64,000 nt of DNA from Caldilineaceae bacterium. GTDB lineage: Bacteria > Chloroflexota > Anaerolineae > Caldilineales > Caldilineaceae. Of the stretch, positions 41,937 to 50,874 are shown piece by piece. The DNA lies in contig JACKBA010000014.1 in the NCBI GenBank assembly GCA_020634815.1, forward strand, positions 1 to 64,000, in the 5' to 3' direction. The number at the start of each line of letters is the position of its first letter. The first letter of the stretch is position 1. A program made the position numbers and the translations under genes. Under the pieces are notes generated by a model. The model was given only the letters and a program-made list of their open reading frames with translations. It was not told the origin of the DNA and did not search any database.

Positions 41937-43037
41937 ATGCAGAAGCAAGCCGAGTCTATCCTTCTGACACCAGAATCGAACGACGACGTCCAGGAGATTC
42001 TGCGCACGCACGAACGCCTGCACGTGCGCGGCGGCGGCACGAAGACTGCGCTCTGCCGTCCGGCCGATGGCGCCGCGATCCTGGCCACCAGCGGCCTCTC
42101 CGACATTCTCGAGTACGAACCGGGCGAGTTCACCTTTACCGCACGCGCCGGCACGCCCCTGCGCGAGATTGAAGCGGCGCTGGCCGAGCACGGGCAATAT
42201 CTGCCCTTTGACCCGCCGCTGGTGGAACGCGGGGCCACATTGGGCGGCACGATCGCCGCCGGGCTCAGCGGCTCCGGGCGCCAACGTTATGGCGGCGTGC
42301 GCGACTTTCTCATCGGTGTGCGCTTTGTCGACGGCCAGGGACAACTGGTGCGCGGCGGCGGCAAGGTCGTCAAGAACGCGGCCGGCTTCGACCTGCCCAA
42401 GCTCATGATCGGCAGCGTCGGGCGCCTGGGCGTCATCGTCGAGGCGAGCTTCAAGGTATTCCCGCGCCCGCAACAATACGGGACAGTCTGCTGCGCTCAC
42501 ACAACGATTCGTGCGGCGCTGGAGCAGGTGGCACGTCTCAACCGCTCGGCCTTCGATATCGAAGCGCTCGACATCGCCGTGGAGGATGGCCGCCCGGTAA
42601 CCTATGTGCGGCAAGGTGGGCTGGCGTCGACGCTGGGTGCGCGGCAGGAAGCGTTGCGCAACTGGCTGGGCAGCGGCGACATTCTCGGCGCGAGCGAGGA
42701 CGCTGCGATCTGGCAGCAGGCGGGCGATTTTGCCTGGCTGCCGCCGGGTGCGGCCCTGGTGAAGATTCCGGTGACGCTCAACTCGATCCCGCTGCTGGAT
42801 GAATTCCTGGCCGCGGCCAACGTCGAGCGCCGCTACATCGCTGCCGGCAACCTGGCGTGGGTTTCATGGCCGCACGATCTCGCCGAGCTGGACGCCCAAC
42901 TGACCCAGCGCGAGCTTGGCGGGCTGGTTGTACTGGGCGAGACGGCCTGGCCATTTCTGGGCGCACGCACCGGCGCTTCCGTCGCCGCCCGCGTCAAGGC
43001 AGTGCTCGACCCGCACAATCGTCTGCCGGCGCTGTAG
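41937..43037 (+). CDS. glcE: Glycolate oxidase FAD-binding subunit GlcE
   Basis: The 366-residue protein has a second PCMH-type FAD domain: 'LHVRGGGTKTALCRP', 'TFTARAGTPLREIEAAL', 'RGATLGGTIAAGLSGSGRQ' and 'VVKNAAGFDLPKLMIGSVGR'. This is the GlcE pattern; it pairs with GlcD. It starts 4 bp after the glcD stop, so translation is probably coupled. The longer open frame to the left is inside glcD and not used. Confidence 0.92.
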   Translation: MQKQAESILLTPESNDDVQEILRTHERLHVRGGGTKTALCRPADGAAILATSGLSDILEYEPGEFTFTARAGTPLREIEAALAEHGQYLPFDPPLVERGATLGGTIAAGLSGSGRQRYGGVRDFLIGVRFVDGQGQLVRGGGKVVKNAAGFDLPKLMIGSVGRLGVIVEASFKVFPRPQQYGTVCCAHTTIRAALEQVARLNRSAFDIEALDIAVEDGRPVTYVRQGGLASTLGARQEALRNWLGSGDILGASEDAAIWQQAGDFAWLPPGAALVKIPVTLNSIPLLDEFLAAANVERRYIAAGNLAWVSWPHDLAELDAQLTQRELGGLVVLGETAWPFLGARTGASVAARVKAVLDPHNRLPAL

Positions 43038-43088
43038 ACCATTGCAAGCCACCGCCCGAAGTCAACCGACGGCGGTCGCCAACCGAGA

Positions 43089-44360
43089 ATGGCACGACTT
43101 ATGCAACACGCGATTCCAGTAGACCAACTTGGCGTTCAGGCAGATGCCATGGCGCACGCCGTCGAGACCTGCGTCCACTGCGGTTTCTGCCTGGCTACCT
43201 GCCCCACGTACAAGGTGCTGGGCGAGGAGATGGACTCGCCGCGCGGCCGCATTATCCTGATGAAGGAAGTGCTCGAAGGGGCGATGCCGACAGCCGACGC
43301 ACTGCCCTATGTGGACCGCTGCCTAGGCTGCATGGCGTGCGTCACCGCCTGCCCGTCGGGCGTCGAGTACGGCCATCTGCTGACGCCCTTCCGCGCCATG
43401 GCCGAGCGCGAGCGGTCGCGCCCGCCAATCAACCGTGCCGCCCGCACGCTCGTCAAGGAGACGCTGCCCTATCCGGATCGCTTCCGCCTGGCCTTCCAGG
43501 GCGGGCGCGTGGGACGCTGGCTGCGCGGCGCGCTGCCCGGCGAACTTGGCGCCATGCTCGACATGCTGCCGGATGCGCTTCCCAGTGCCGAGCCGCTGCC
43601 GGAAGTCTACCCGGCACAGGGACCGCCGCGGGCGCGGGTTGCGCTGCTGGCGGGCTGCGTGCAGCAGGTGCTGGCGCCGCAGATCAATTGGACGACGCTG
43701 CGCGTGCTGGCACGCAACGGGGTGGAGACGATCATCCCGCGCGGGCAAGGCTGCTGCGGCTCGCTCTCGCTGCACATCGGCGAGGCCGGGCAGGCGCGCG
43801 AGCTGGCGCGCAAGAACCTGGCGGCCTTTCCCGACGACGTCGATGCAATCATCACCAACGCGGCCGGGTGCGGCTCGGGCATGCACGAGTATGGGCTGCT
43901 CTTTGCGGGCGAGCCGGATCGGGCGGTAGCCGAGGCGTTCAGCCACCGCGTGCGCGACATCACGCTCTTCCTCGACGAACTGGGCTTGATTGCGCCACCG
44001 GCCCTGCCGGCCCCGCTCACCGTCGCCTACCACGATGCCTGCCACCTGGCGCACGCCCAGCGCATCACGGCGCCGCCGCGCCGCCTACTCGCCATGATCC
44101 CCAACTTGACCATCGTCGAGGTGCCGGAAGGCGAACTCTGTTGCGGTTCGGCCGGCACGTACAACCTGGAGCAACCGGAACTCGCCAGACAGATCGGCGA
44201 ACGCAAGGCGCGTAACATCATTTCTGTTGCACCGCAGGCGGTGGTCACGGGCAATATCGGTTGCATGAATCAAATCAAAGTGCATCTGGAAATGCTAGAG
44301 CAACCGCTGCCAATCTGGCACACGGTCGAAGTGCTCGATCTGGCGTATACTGGGGCATAG
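43089..44360 (+). CDS. glcF: Glycolate oxidase iron-sulfur subunit GlcF
   Basis: The 423-residue protein has two [4Fe-4S] ferredoxin clusters, C28-C31-C34-C38 ('CVHCGFCLATCP') and C78-C81-C84-C88 ('CLGCMACVTACP'), followed by two CCG-type cysteine-rich domains ('GQGCCGSLSLH', 'GELCCGSAGTYN'). It carries electrons from the FAD subunits to the membrane quinone pool. It is third in the glcDEF operon; the following small genes start 47 bp later on the same strand and may be co-transcribed. Confidence 0.93.
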   Translation: MARLMQHAIPVDQLGVQADAMAHAVETCVHCGFCLATCPTYKVLGEEMDSPRGRIILMKEVLEGAMPTADALPYVDRCLGCMACVTACPSGVEYGHLLTPFRAMAERERSRPPINRAARTLVKETLPYPDRFRLAFQGGRVGRWLRGALPGELGAMLDMLPDALPSAEPLPEVYPAQGPPRARVALLAGCVQQVLAPQINWTTLRVLARNGVETIIPRGQGCCGSLSLHIGEAGQARELARKNLAAFPDDVDAIITNAAGCGSGMHEYGLLFAGEPDRAVAEAFSHRVRDITLFLDELGLIAPPALPAPLTVAYHDACHLAHAQRITAPPRRLLAMIPNLTIVEVPEGELCCGSAGTYNLEQPELARQIGERKARNIISVAPQAVVTGNIGCMNQIKVHLEMLEQPLPIWHTVEVLDLAYTGA

Positions 44361-44407
44361 GCAACAACGGCGATGAGAAGCCATGCGTGGCCAAAGGAGA
44401 TAGAAGC

Positions 44408-44782
44408 GTGTCGAAGTTTGTACGAATTCAAACCGAGTTGCGGGACGTCAGCCTCATCAAGCAGGCGCTAGACGATCTCAAGCTGTCCTACGGCGAGAAT
44501 GAACGTTATACCCATGTGTGGAGCGGATTTTCCGGACAGGTGCCGCTACTCGTGCGTGCCAGGGGCGCGACCTTTGCCTTCCGCGAAGCGCAGGACGGCA
44601 TCTACGAGGCCGTTGGCGACGATATGCAGATGGCTACGGTGCGTTCGCATCTCCAGGCCATCCAGCAGCGCTACGCCTACCACAAGGTGCTGGCGGAGGT
44701 GGAGAATGCCGGCTTCGCGCTCGTGGAAGAGCGCGTCGGCGACGACCGCGTCATCCGCATGACCGTGCGGCGCTGGCAGTGA
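44408..44782 (+). CDS. DUF1257 family protein (Ycf35-like)
   Basis: The GTG at 44408, with AAAGGAG upstream, gives 124 residues beginning 'SKFVRIQTELRDVSLIKQAL'. That opening and the 'QQRYAYHKVLAEVENAGF' segment match DUF1257, the family of plastid/cyanobacterial Ycf35, whose function is unknown. The next gene encodes a DUF2997 protein, the usual partner of DUF1257 in cyanobacteria, so the pair is a conserved cassette. A longer frame to 44261 overlaps glcF and is not used. Confidence 0.85.
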   Translation: MSKFVRIQTELRDVSLIKQALDDLKLSYGENERYTHVWSGFSGQVPLLVRARGATFAFREAQDGIYEAVGDDMQMATVRSHLQAIQQRYAYHKVLAEVENAGFALVEERVGDDRVIRMTVRRWQ

Positions 44783-44797
44783 AAGGTGCAGACAACC

Positions 44798-44992
44798 ATG
44801 AACAGCCAGGAAATCGAAATCACGATTCGGCCGGACGGGCGCGTGGAGTACACGATCAAGGGCGTCAAAGGCGCAGCGTGCCAGGATATATCCGCCCTGT
44901 TGGAGCAACTGGGCAAGGTGGAGCACGATGAACGCACAGGCGAATTCTACGAAGATGACAGCCATGTCGACGTCACCGTCGCCGGCGCCTGA
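44798..44992 (+). CDS. DUF2997 family protein
   Basis: This 64-residue protein has the DUF2997 pattern 'IEITIRPDGRVEYTIKGVKG' and a central Cys-containing helix 'ACQDISALLEQLGKV'. The function is unknown; it typically accompanies DUF1257. GAAAGG precedes the ATG at 44798. It overlaps the next small gene by 29 bp. Confidence 0.82.
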   Translation: MNSQEIEITIRPDGRVEYTIKGVKGAACQDISALLEQLGKVEHDERTGEFYEDDSHVDVTVAGA

Positions 44993-45185
44993 CGCACACG
45001 AACTCCACGAAGCTGCGTCAACTGCCGGGATGGTCTTTCCCGTCGAAACCGAGATCTACATTCTGCCCGACGGCCGCGTCGTCATCGCCGACCTGCCGGC
45101 CGAGCTTGCCCGTCCATTGTCCCAGTTAGGACCCGTGTTGCCCTGCGAGATTAGTAATCATGACATCCTTGATTCCACTTCTTGA
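44964..45185 (+). CDS. Small hypothetical protein in the DUF1257/DUF2997 cassette
   Basis: The frame gives 73 residues from the ATG at 44964, or 51 from the ATG at 45030. The C-terminal half 'VETEIYILPDGRVVIADLP' resembles the 'IRPDGRVEY' segment of the preceding DUF2997 protein, which suggests a related small beta fold. It overlaps both neighbours (29 bp and 26 bp), consistent with translational coupling. It is unrecognised otherwise; the start is uncertain. Confidence 0.55.
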   Translation: MSTSPSPAPDAHELHEAASTAGMVFPVETEIYILPDGRVVIADLPAELARPLSQLGPVLPCEISNHDILDSTS

Positions 45186-45915
45186 TTCGCCCCGCCGCAC
45201 CCCGCCGCAGATTCTGCAATTGTTCCAGAACCTGGAGCTGCTCAGCGAAGGAGACCTGGTACGCAACAGCCTCTTTGTGCTGGGGCAGACCGAAGATCAG
45301 GCCGGCGCGACACGCCGGCAGTTGCTGATCGTCGATCCGCCGGAAGACATCACCGAGCGCTTCCGGCTGGAGGACGACGTTGCCGTGATCTATACGGGCG
45401 ACCAGGCGCGGGCCGGCCTGCCGCAGGTTGAACTGGCGCCCGGCGGGACAGCCCACGTGCGGGTTGGCGAGCACTTTCTGGATGTCTACGCGCAGCAGGC
45501 CGGGGCCGTGCTCTATCTGCCGGCGGTGGGTGTGCTGATGAGCGGCGACTATGCCAGCGATGCGCTGCCGCCGCGCATCCTGCCCGGCTCCGACGGGAGC
45601 GAAGAATTGGAGACGCTGCGCCTTCTGGCCCGGCTGATCAAGAGCGAAAACTTCCAGCTTTGCGTGCCGCGTGTCGGCGCCACCGTACGCGAGAAACCGG
45701 CCGTCATGGAGCGGCTGGCCGCCGATGTGGCCTACCTGCACGGCCTACGCCGCGTCATTCCGGGGCTCATCCAGCGCGGCGAACCGTTGGAAACCATCGA
45801 GGTCATCGCCGAGTCGTTGCTGCCCGCCGACCGGCACAGCGAGGAAGCACAGCGCATCCACGATGCGAACGTACAGGCATTGACGGGGATCGTCGAAGAG
45901 AACGCGACTGAGTGA
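45160..45915 (+). CDS. Metallo-beta-lactamase-fold-like protein lacking metal ligands
   Basis: The 251-residue protein has pieces that follow an MBL-fold hydrolase: 'LLSEGDLVRNSLFVLGQ' (start), 'LLIVDPPEDITERF', 'AGAVLYLPAVGVLMSGDYASD' (the place of the family's 'GDxL' strand) and a helical tail. The HxHxDH zinc motif is absent, so it is probably not a zinc hydrolase. It is the last gene of the run that starts with glcD. The family call is a pattern-level inference. Confidence 0.5.
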   Translation: MTSLIPLLDSPRRTPPQILQLFQNLELLSEGDLVRNSLFVLGQTEDQAGATRRQLLIVDPPEDITERFRLEDDVAVIYTGDQARAGLPQVELAPGGTAHVRVGEHFLDVYAQQAGAVLYLPAVGVLMSGDYASDALPPRILPGSDGSEELETLRLLARLIKSENFQLCVPRVGATVREKPAVMERLAADVAYLHGLRRVIPGLIQRGEPLETIEVIAESLLPADRHSEEAQRIHDANVQALTGIVEENATE

Positions 45916-45986
45916 CGGGCGGCACTTCTCGAGAACGCGTCGCCCCTCGCAACTCGCCCCTCGCCCTCTGTATTCAAAGTAGCTTT

Positions 45987-47060
45987 TCAGGCAAAGAGGC
46001 CGCCCTGCTCCGGTCGTTCGGGGTAGGCGATCCGCATGTGGGCGTAGGCGGCACGCGTGGCAACCCGGCCGCGCGGTGTGCGGTCGAGAAAGCCGAGCTG
46101 GAGCAGGTAGGGCTCGACCACATCCATGATGGTGTCCGGCTCTTCGCTGATGCTGGCAGCAAGGGTGTCGAGCCCGACAGGCCCGCCGCTGAACTTGACG
46201 ATGATCGCATCCAGCACACGGCGATCCAGGTCATCCAACCCCAGATCATCGATTTCCAATAAGCTCAGTGCCTCTTCGGCCACCGCAGCGTCGACGATGC
46301 CATTGGCGCGCACCTGGGCATAGTCGCGCAGGCGGCGCAACATGCGCAGGGCCACGCGCGGCGTGCCGCGCGCACGGCGGGCGATGGCCTCCGCCCCGGC
46401 CGGCTCCACCTTCGTCTCCAGCAGGCGCGACGCGCGCGTCACGATCTCCTGGATGGCCGCCGGCTCGTAGAAATCGAAGCGCTCGACAACGCCGAAGCGT
46501 GCACGCAGCGGCGACGTCATCAACGCCAGGCGCGTCGTTGCGCCGATGACGGTGAACTTGGGCAGGCTCAACTGGATGTTGCGTGCGCCCGGCCCACTGC
46601 CGACGACGATGTTGAGCGAGAAATCTTCCATGGCCGGGTAGAGGATCTCTTCCACCGCACGCCCCAGGCGGTGAATCTCGTCGATGAAGAGCACGTCGCC
46701 CTTGCGCAGATTGGTCAGGATCGCGGCAAGGTCGCCGGCCTTCTCGATAGCCGGCCCGGCAGTCACCTTGAGGTTGGCGCTCATCTCGTAGGCGAGGATG
46801 TGTGAGAGGGTGGTCTTGCCCAGCCCGGGCGGGCCGTAGAGCAGGACGTGGTCCAAGGCGTCGCCGCGCTGGCGCGCGGCCTCCACCAGAATCTGCATCT
46901 TATCGCGCAGCCGCTCCTGGCCGATCATCTCCTGGAGCGAGCGCGGGCGCAACGCGTGGTCGACCTGCTGGTCGCCGGTCTGCGGTGTGCCACTGATGGT
47001 GCGCTCTTCCGGCTGGCGTTTGATCGGCGATTGCCCGCCGATTGTGCGTTCGTCTGTCAT
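45987..47060 (-). CDS. ruvB: Holliday junction branch-migration helicase RuvB
   Basis: The 357-residue protein has Walker A 'GPPGLGKTTL', Walker B 'LFIDEIHRLGR', the sensor region 'VIGATTRLALMTSPLRARFG' including the arginine finger, and a C-terminal winged helix ('DTIMDVVEPYLLQLGFLDRT'). RuvB hexamers drive branch migration with RuvA. Start ATG 47060 gives an N-terminal tail of about 30 residues, slightly longer than usual. No ruvA or ruvC is adjacent. Confidence 0.96.
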   Translation of the reverse strand: MTDERTIGGQSPIKRQPEERTISGTPQTGDQQVDHALRPRSLQEMIGQERLRDKMQILVEAARQRGDALDHVLLYGPPGLGKTTLSHILAYEMSANLKVTAGPAIEKAGDLAAILTNLRKGDVLFIDEIHRLGRAVEEILYPAMEDFSLNIVVGSGPGARNIQLSLPKFTVIGATTRLALMTSPLRARFGVVERFDFYEPAAIQEIVTRASRLLETKVEPAGAEAIARRARGTPRVALRMLRRLRDYAQVRANGIVDAAVAEEALSLLEIDDLGLDDLDRRVLDAIIVKFSGGPVGLDTLAASISEEPDTIMDVVEPYLLQLGFLDRTPRGRVATRAAYAHMRIAYPERPEQGGLFA

Positions 47061-47164
47061 CCGTGATCGATTTCGTTCATATGTTCTAGCGTTTGAGTGA
47101 TTATACCAGAGTGAAGCCTGAACGAGAAGCAAGAATGTCACAAAGAAACTATGACAAATACGTC

Positions 47165-47193
47165 TTGACCTTTGATCCAAAAACTGCTATAAC
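47165..47193 (+). promoter_or_regulatory. Sigma70-type promoter for the DksA/TraR gene
   Basis: TTGACC (47165-47170) and TATAAC (47188-47193) are 17 bp apart. The start would leave a leader of about 130 nt before the ATG at 47330. Confidence 0.65.
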
Positions 47194-47329
47194 CTGTACA
47201 CCTTTATGACCAACGGGCAGTTTCCCATTTCTATTACAAAAGCTGCCCCAATTCTGCAACACAAATCGAATTTTGGGTTGCCGATTCGACGTTACGGATC
47301 GGCAGCCGGATCCTGCGGAAGGAAGCATC

Positions 47330-47716
47330 ATGACAACGACAGCAAATGCGCAGTTTATTGCCATGGAACGCAAAAAACTACTGGAAGAACAGAAGGAAGT
47401 GTCTGAAGAACTCACCCACCTGCGCGAGTTCATGCAGGCCGAAGTCGATGTAGAACCGGACGAAGGTGACACTGAAATCTTCGAGCGCGAGAAGAATGCC
47501 GCGCTGATCGCCGTGCTCGAGCGCCGCCTGCAAGATATCGAAACGGCACTCAAATCCATCGAAAAGGGTGAGTACGGCACCTGCTCGCGCTGCGGCAATC
47601 CCATCGAGATCGAGCGCCTCGAGGTCAAACCCGACGCCACAATGTGCCTGAACTGCCAGCGCGAAGTCGAGCGCATGAGCCGGCGCCACCGCCCACAACG
47701 CCAGATCGACTGGTAG
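47330..47716 (+). CDS. DksA/TraR-family C4 zinc-finger protein
   Basis: The 128-residue protein has an N-terminal coiled coil (about 10-70) and a C-terminal four-cysteine zinc finger 'YGTCSRCGNPIEIERLE' ... 'MCLNCQREVE'. This is the DksA/TraR layout; such proteins enter the RNA polymerase secondary channel and modulate transcription, often with ppGpp. GGAAGGAAG precedes the ATG. It is followed 9 bp later by upp. Confidence 0.87.
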   Translation: MTTTANAQFIAMERKKLLEEQKEVSEELTHLREFMQAEVDVEPDEGDTEIFEREKNAALIAVLERRLQDIETALKSIEKGEYGTCSRCGNPIEIERLEVKPDATMCLNCQREVERMSRRHRPQRQIDW

Positions 47717-47725
47717 GGGGTTATC

Positions 47726-48373
47726 ATGGCGGAAAATGTCTTTGTTTCGCCACATCCCCTGGCGCGCCACAAACTGACGCTGCTGCGCCGCCGCGAGACC
47801 GAGCCGAAAAAGTTCCGCGAGGTCATCGGCGAGCTGGCATCGATGCTCGTCTACGAGGCGACCGCCGACCTGGCGACGCGCCCGCTGGCTATCGAGACGC
47901 CGCTGACGACGACCGAGGGTCAGGTCATGGCCGAAAAGGTTGGGCTGGTGCCGATCCTGCGCGCCGGCCTCGGTATGGTCGAAGGCGCGTGGCGGCTGCT
48001 GCCACAGGCCGAAGTCTGGCACCTCGGTCTCTACCGCGACGAACGCACGCTTCAGCCAGTCTCCTACTACAATAAGCTGCCGGTAGCGCCCACGGTGGAG
48101 TTGTGCCTGGTGCTCGACCCCATGTTGGCAACCGGCGGCTCGGCTATCGCCGCGGTCGACGTGTTGAAGCAGTGGGGCGTGTCGCGCATCAAGTTCGTCG
48201 GGCTGCTGGGCGCGCCCGAGGGCATTGCAGCGCTGCACGAACGCCACCCGGATGTGGCAATCCATGTGGCCGAAATCGACGAGCGGCTGACCGGTCCGGG
48301 CGACGCCTTCCCCTCCGGCTACATCTGGCCAGGGCTGGGCGATGCCGGCGACCGTCAATTCGGCACGGCATGA
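47726..48373 (+). CDS. upp: Uracil phosphoribosyltransferase
   Basis: The 215-residue protein has 'LVPILRAGLGMVEG', the PRPP-binding 'VLDPMLATGGSAIAAVDVLK' and the uracil-binding 'GYIWPGLGDAGDR' near the C-terminus. It makes UMP from uracil and PRPP for pyrimidine salvage. AGGGGG precedes the ATG. It follows the DksA/TraR gene closely and ends before a hairpin terminator. Confidence 0.96.
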   Translation: MAENVFVSPHPLARHKLTLLRRRETEPKKFREVIGELASMLVYEATADLATRPLAIETPLTTTEGQVMAEKVGLVPILRAGLGMVEGAWRLLPQAEVWHLGLYRDERTLQPVSYYNKLPVAPTVELCLVLDPMLATGGSAIAAVDVLKQWGVSRIKFVGLLGAPEGIAALHERHPDVAIHVAEIDERLTGPGDAFPSGYIWPGLGDAGDRQFGTA

Positions 48374-48407
48374 CGCGCACGAGCGCGTAGCAATCGAATG
48401 TATTGGG

Positions 48408-48431
48408 AGGCCGCCGGCATGGCGGCCTTTC
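48408..48431 (+). terminator. Probable terminator of upp
   Basis: AGGCCGCC (48408-48415) pairs with GGCGGCCT (48421-48428), followed by TTT, 35 bp after the upp stop. The T-tract is short. Confidence 0.55.
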
Positions 48432-48456
48432 CGATTGGCGGCAGGGAGAGATCGCT

Positions 48457-49203
48457 CTACTCGTCGTTTGCGGCGGTGCGACCCTGTTCGGCCGCACGCT
48501 GTAGCTTGCGCACCATAGCAAACAACAGGTCCACGTCGTCGGGCTGCAACTCCGCACGGTAGGCGATCTGGCGCAGCGAACGCATGACCACCTCGGGGTT
48601 GTAGCGGAAGAAGCCAGCCACATGCAGCGCCGCCTCCGTTCTCGCGAAAAGGCGCTCCAGATCGGCCTGCGCGGCGACGGGCGCGGTCGCCGGCGGGGCG
48701 GCAGGTGCAGCACCCAACGCGGCCATACGCACTTCGTAGAGAAAGAGCAGCACCGACTGCGCCAGGTTCAGGGCCGGGTAATCCGGGTTGGTGGGCAGCG
48801 CGGCGACCAGGTGGCAGCGATCCAGCGCAGCGCGGTCGAGACCGTCAGCCTCGGGGCCGAAGAGCAGGGCAATGCGCTGCGTGGCGGCGTGGCCGGCCAA
48901 CTCAGCAGCGAGGCCGCGGATATCCGCCGTCGTCCGGCGGCCGCGATGGTCGATAGCCGCCGTGCCGACAACAAAGTGGACGTCGGCCAGCGCCTCATCC
49001 AGCGTCGAATAGTGCTCGATGCGCTCGACCAGATCTTCGCAATGATGAGCTACGCGCAGCAACTCTCCGGCTTCGTAGGCGACCGGCTGTACAAGGCGCA
49101 AGTGCTCAAACCCCATGTTCTTCATGGCGCGCACCACGGCACCGATATTGACCGGGTCCTCCGGACGATGGAGAACGACAACCATCTCTTTCATCAGATT
49201 CAT
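48457..49203 (-). CDS. trmJ: SpoU-family RNA 2'-O-methyltransferase (TrmJ-like)
   Basis: The 248-residue protein shows the SPOUT pattern: 'PVNIGAVVRAMKNMGFEHL' (motif 1), 'LLFGPEADGLDRAALDRC' (motif 2) and 'YPALNLAQSVLLFLYEV' (motif 3), forming the knotted SAM site. The C-terminal extension fits TrmJ-type enzymes that methylate tRNA position 32; rRNA targets are possible. GAAGGT precedes the ATG at 49203. Confidence 0.85.
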   Translation of the reverse strand: MNLMKEMVVVLHRPEDPVNIGAVVRAMKNMGFEHLRLVQPVAYEAGELLRVAHHCEDLVERIEHYSTLDEALADVHFVVGTAAIDHRGRRTTADIRGLAAELAGHAATQRIALLFGPEADGLDRAALDRCHLVAALPTNPDYPALNLAQSVLLFLYEVRMAALGAAPAAPPATAPVAAQADLERLFARTEAALHVAGFFRYNPEVVMRSLRQIAYRAELQPDDVDLLFAMVRKLQRAAEQGRTAANDE

Positions 49204-49319
49204 GCACCTTCGAGATGCCAGTGTCCGGTAGGGAGAGTGCGAATCGCCCGCTGCCAGGAAATCTGTCGCCAGCTAACTATACCGGCAATGACGACACCCA
49301 CGAAACCGGCGCCAGGTGA

Positions 49320-50321
49320 ATATACCACCTAGCCGCACCCGTGATCTATCACCCGAAGGCGTTGGGCGGCTACAGCATTGCCGAGAAGCTCACCATCCCT
49401 GGCATTCTGGCGGTGCCGCTTCCCCTCTACTCGCCCACGAGCGCGTTCCCCAGCCCGATCCTACCGGTCGGCGACCTGGGCGGCCCGCTGAATCGCGCCA
49501 GTCACAGACTGGCGGTGTGGCTGGCGGCAGCGTCGATGAAGGGCACGCTCAATCGCTGGCGTCGGGAAGCACTCGGCCTGGCGCCGGCGCGCAACGAACT
49601 GGAGTTGCACGGGCGACCTGTGCTGCGCCTCTACCCGTACAGCCCAGCCGTCATTCCAACGCCGGCGGATTGGGACGCATACAGCCTCGCCACAGGGTAC
49701 TGGTTCCTGGAACATACGCCGGGATGGACGCCAGAGCCGGCACTGCTGCGCTTTCTGGATGGCGGCCCGCCGCCCGTCTACGTGGGTTTTGGCAGCATGC
49801 CGTCCGAGGATGCCGCAGCAAAGACCAGTGTCATCCTGGCGGCTCTTGCCGAGACGGGGCTGCGTGGTGTGCTTGCGACAGGATGGGGTGGGCTGGCATC
49901 AACGCGGGTGCCTGACGATGTCTTTGTGCTCGATGCGGCGCCGCACGACTGGCTCTTTCCGCGCATGGCAGCCGTCGTCCATCATGGCGGCGCCGGCACC
50001 ACGGGTGCAGGCATGCGCGCCGGCGTGCCCGCCGTCATCTGCCCCTTCTTCGGCGACCAGCCATTCTGGGGGCGGCGTGTTGCTGCCCTGGGCATCGGCC
50101 CCGAGCCGATTGCCCAGAAGCGGCTGACCGTGGAACGGCTGGCCGCTGCGTTGCGCCGTGTGACAGAGGATGCAGGAATGCGGGACCGTGCTGCCGCCCT
50201 CGGGGCGAAGATACGAGCGGAGGATGGAATCAGCCGCGCGATCCAGGCAATCGAGGCATATTCGGGTCAGCAGCCGATTCCGTCGCACGACAGGATTGCT
50301 AACGCGACGGCCGTCGTTTGA
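49320..50321 (+). pseudogene. 5'-truncated glycosyltransferase (GT1/GT28, sterol/UGT-like)
   Basis: The frame opens at 49320 after a TGA and has only a GTG at 49341, giving 326 residues. It begins at 'IYHPKALGGYSIAEKL', which in full-length homologues lies about 100 residues in; the N-terminal 'GSRGDVQPYVAL'-type glycosyltransferase start is missing. The C-terminal half is intact, with donor-site motifs 'PPPVYVGFGSMPSED' and 'VVHHGGAGTTGAGMRAGVPA'. Related enzymes transfer sugars from UDP donors to lipids or secondary metabolites. A truncated remnant is most likely; translation from the GTG cannot be excluded. Confidence 0.65.
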
Positions 50322-50802
50322 AGAAGACCAACTCGTCGACGCCTGTAATCACGTAATCGGGGATTGCACCGACCTGGAGATAGCCGTGGCCGCGGTAGAA
50401 ACGCTGCGCGGCGATGTTGAAATCGGAGACGAGGAGCATGATCGAATCGGTGGCGGTGAACAGCGCGGCTTCCGCATGTTCGAGCAGAGCATGGCCTATG
50501 CCCTGCCCCTGCACGCCCGGATCAACGCCGATGAGCATGATGTAGCCGCTGCGTTGGAAGGCGCCGCCCGCCACATACCAGACGAAGCCGGCCGCCGCAC
50601 GATCCACTTCGGCCACGACGATCGTGGCGCCGCTCTCCAACCCAGCGTGCAGCCGGCTGGCAGCGGTAGCGGTCGTGACACCGTAGCGCTGCCAGAGAGA
50701 ATTGGCAGCCATGATCGTGGCAACCGCCGCGACGTCTGATTGCTCTAGTAGGCGAAGGGTGAATGGCGTCGGGAGCGCGCCGGTGTTCGAATCTCCGTTC
50801 AT
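50299..50802 (-). CDS. GNAT-family N-acetyltransferase
   Basis: The 167-residue protein has the acetyl-CoA loop 'VDPGVQGQGIGHALL' near residues 91-105 and a C-terminal 'NIAAQRFYRGHGYLQVGAI'. It is a RimI/PhnO-type acetyltransferase of unknown substrate. Its 3' end overlaps the convergent truncated glycosyltransferase by 23 bp. Confidence 0.82.
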   Translation of the reverse strand: MNGDSNTGALPTPFTLRLLEQSDVAAVATIMAANSLWQRYGVTTATAASRLHAGLESGATIVVAEVDRAAAGFVWYVAGGAFQRSGYIMLIGVDPGVQGQGIGHALLEHAEAALFTATDSIMLLVSDFNIAAQRFYRGHGYLQVGAIPDYVITGVDELVFFKRRPSR

Positions 50803-50874
50803 CGGCCGGCCGACCGCATGCCAGGTTGGTCGTCACCCAAGTCACGCATGGTAAGCCGGCCGGCGGGGCATCCG

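Noticed and set aside
42857..44215. Long plus-strand frame overlapping glcF
   Set aside because: Arg/Ala/Gly-rich and motif-free, while glcF in the other frame has both ferredoxin clusters and two CCG domains.
45920..45986. Repeated CGCCCCTCG units before ruvB as a repeat family
   Set aside because: Only two short copies in a GC-rich 70-bp gap; insufficient to call an element.
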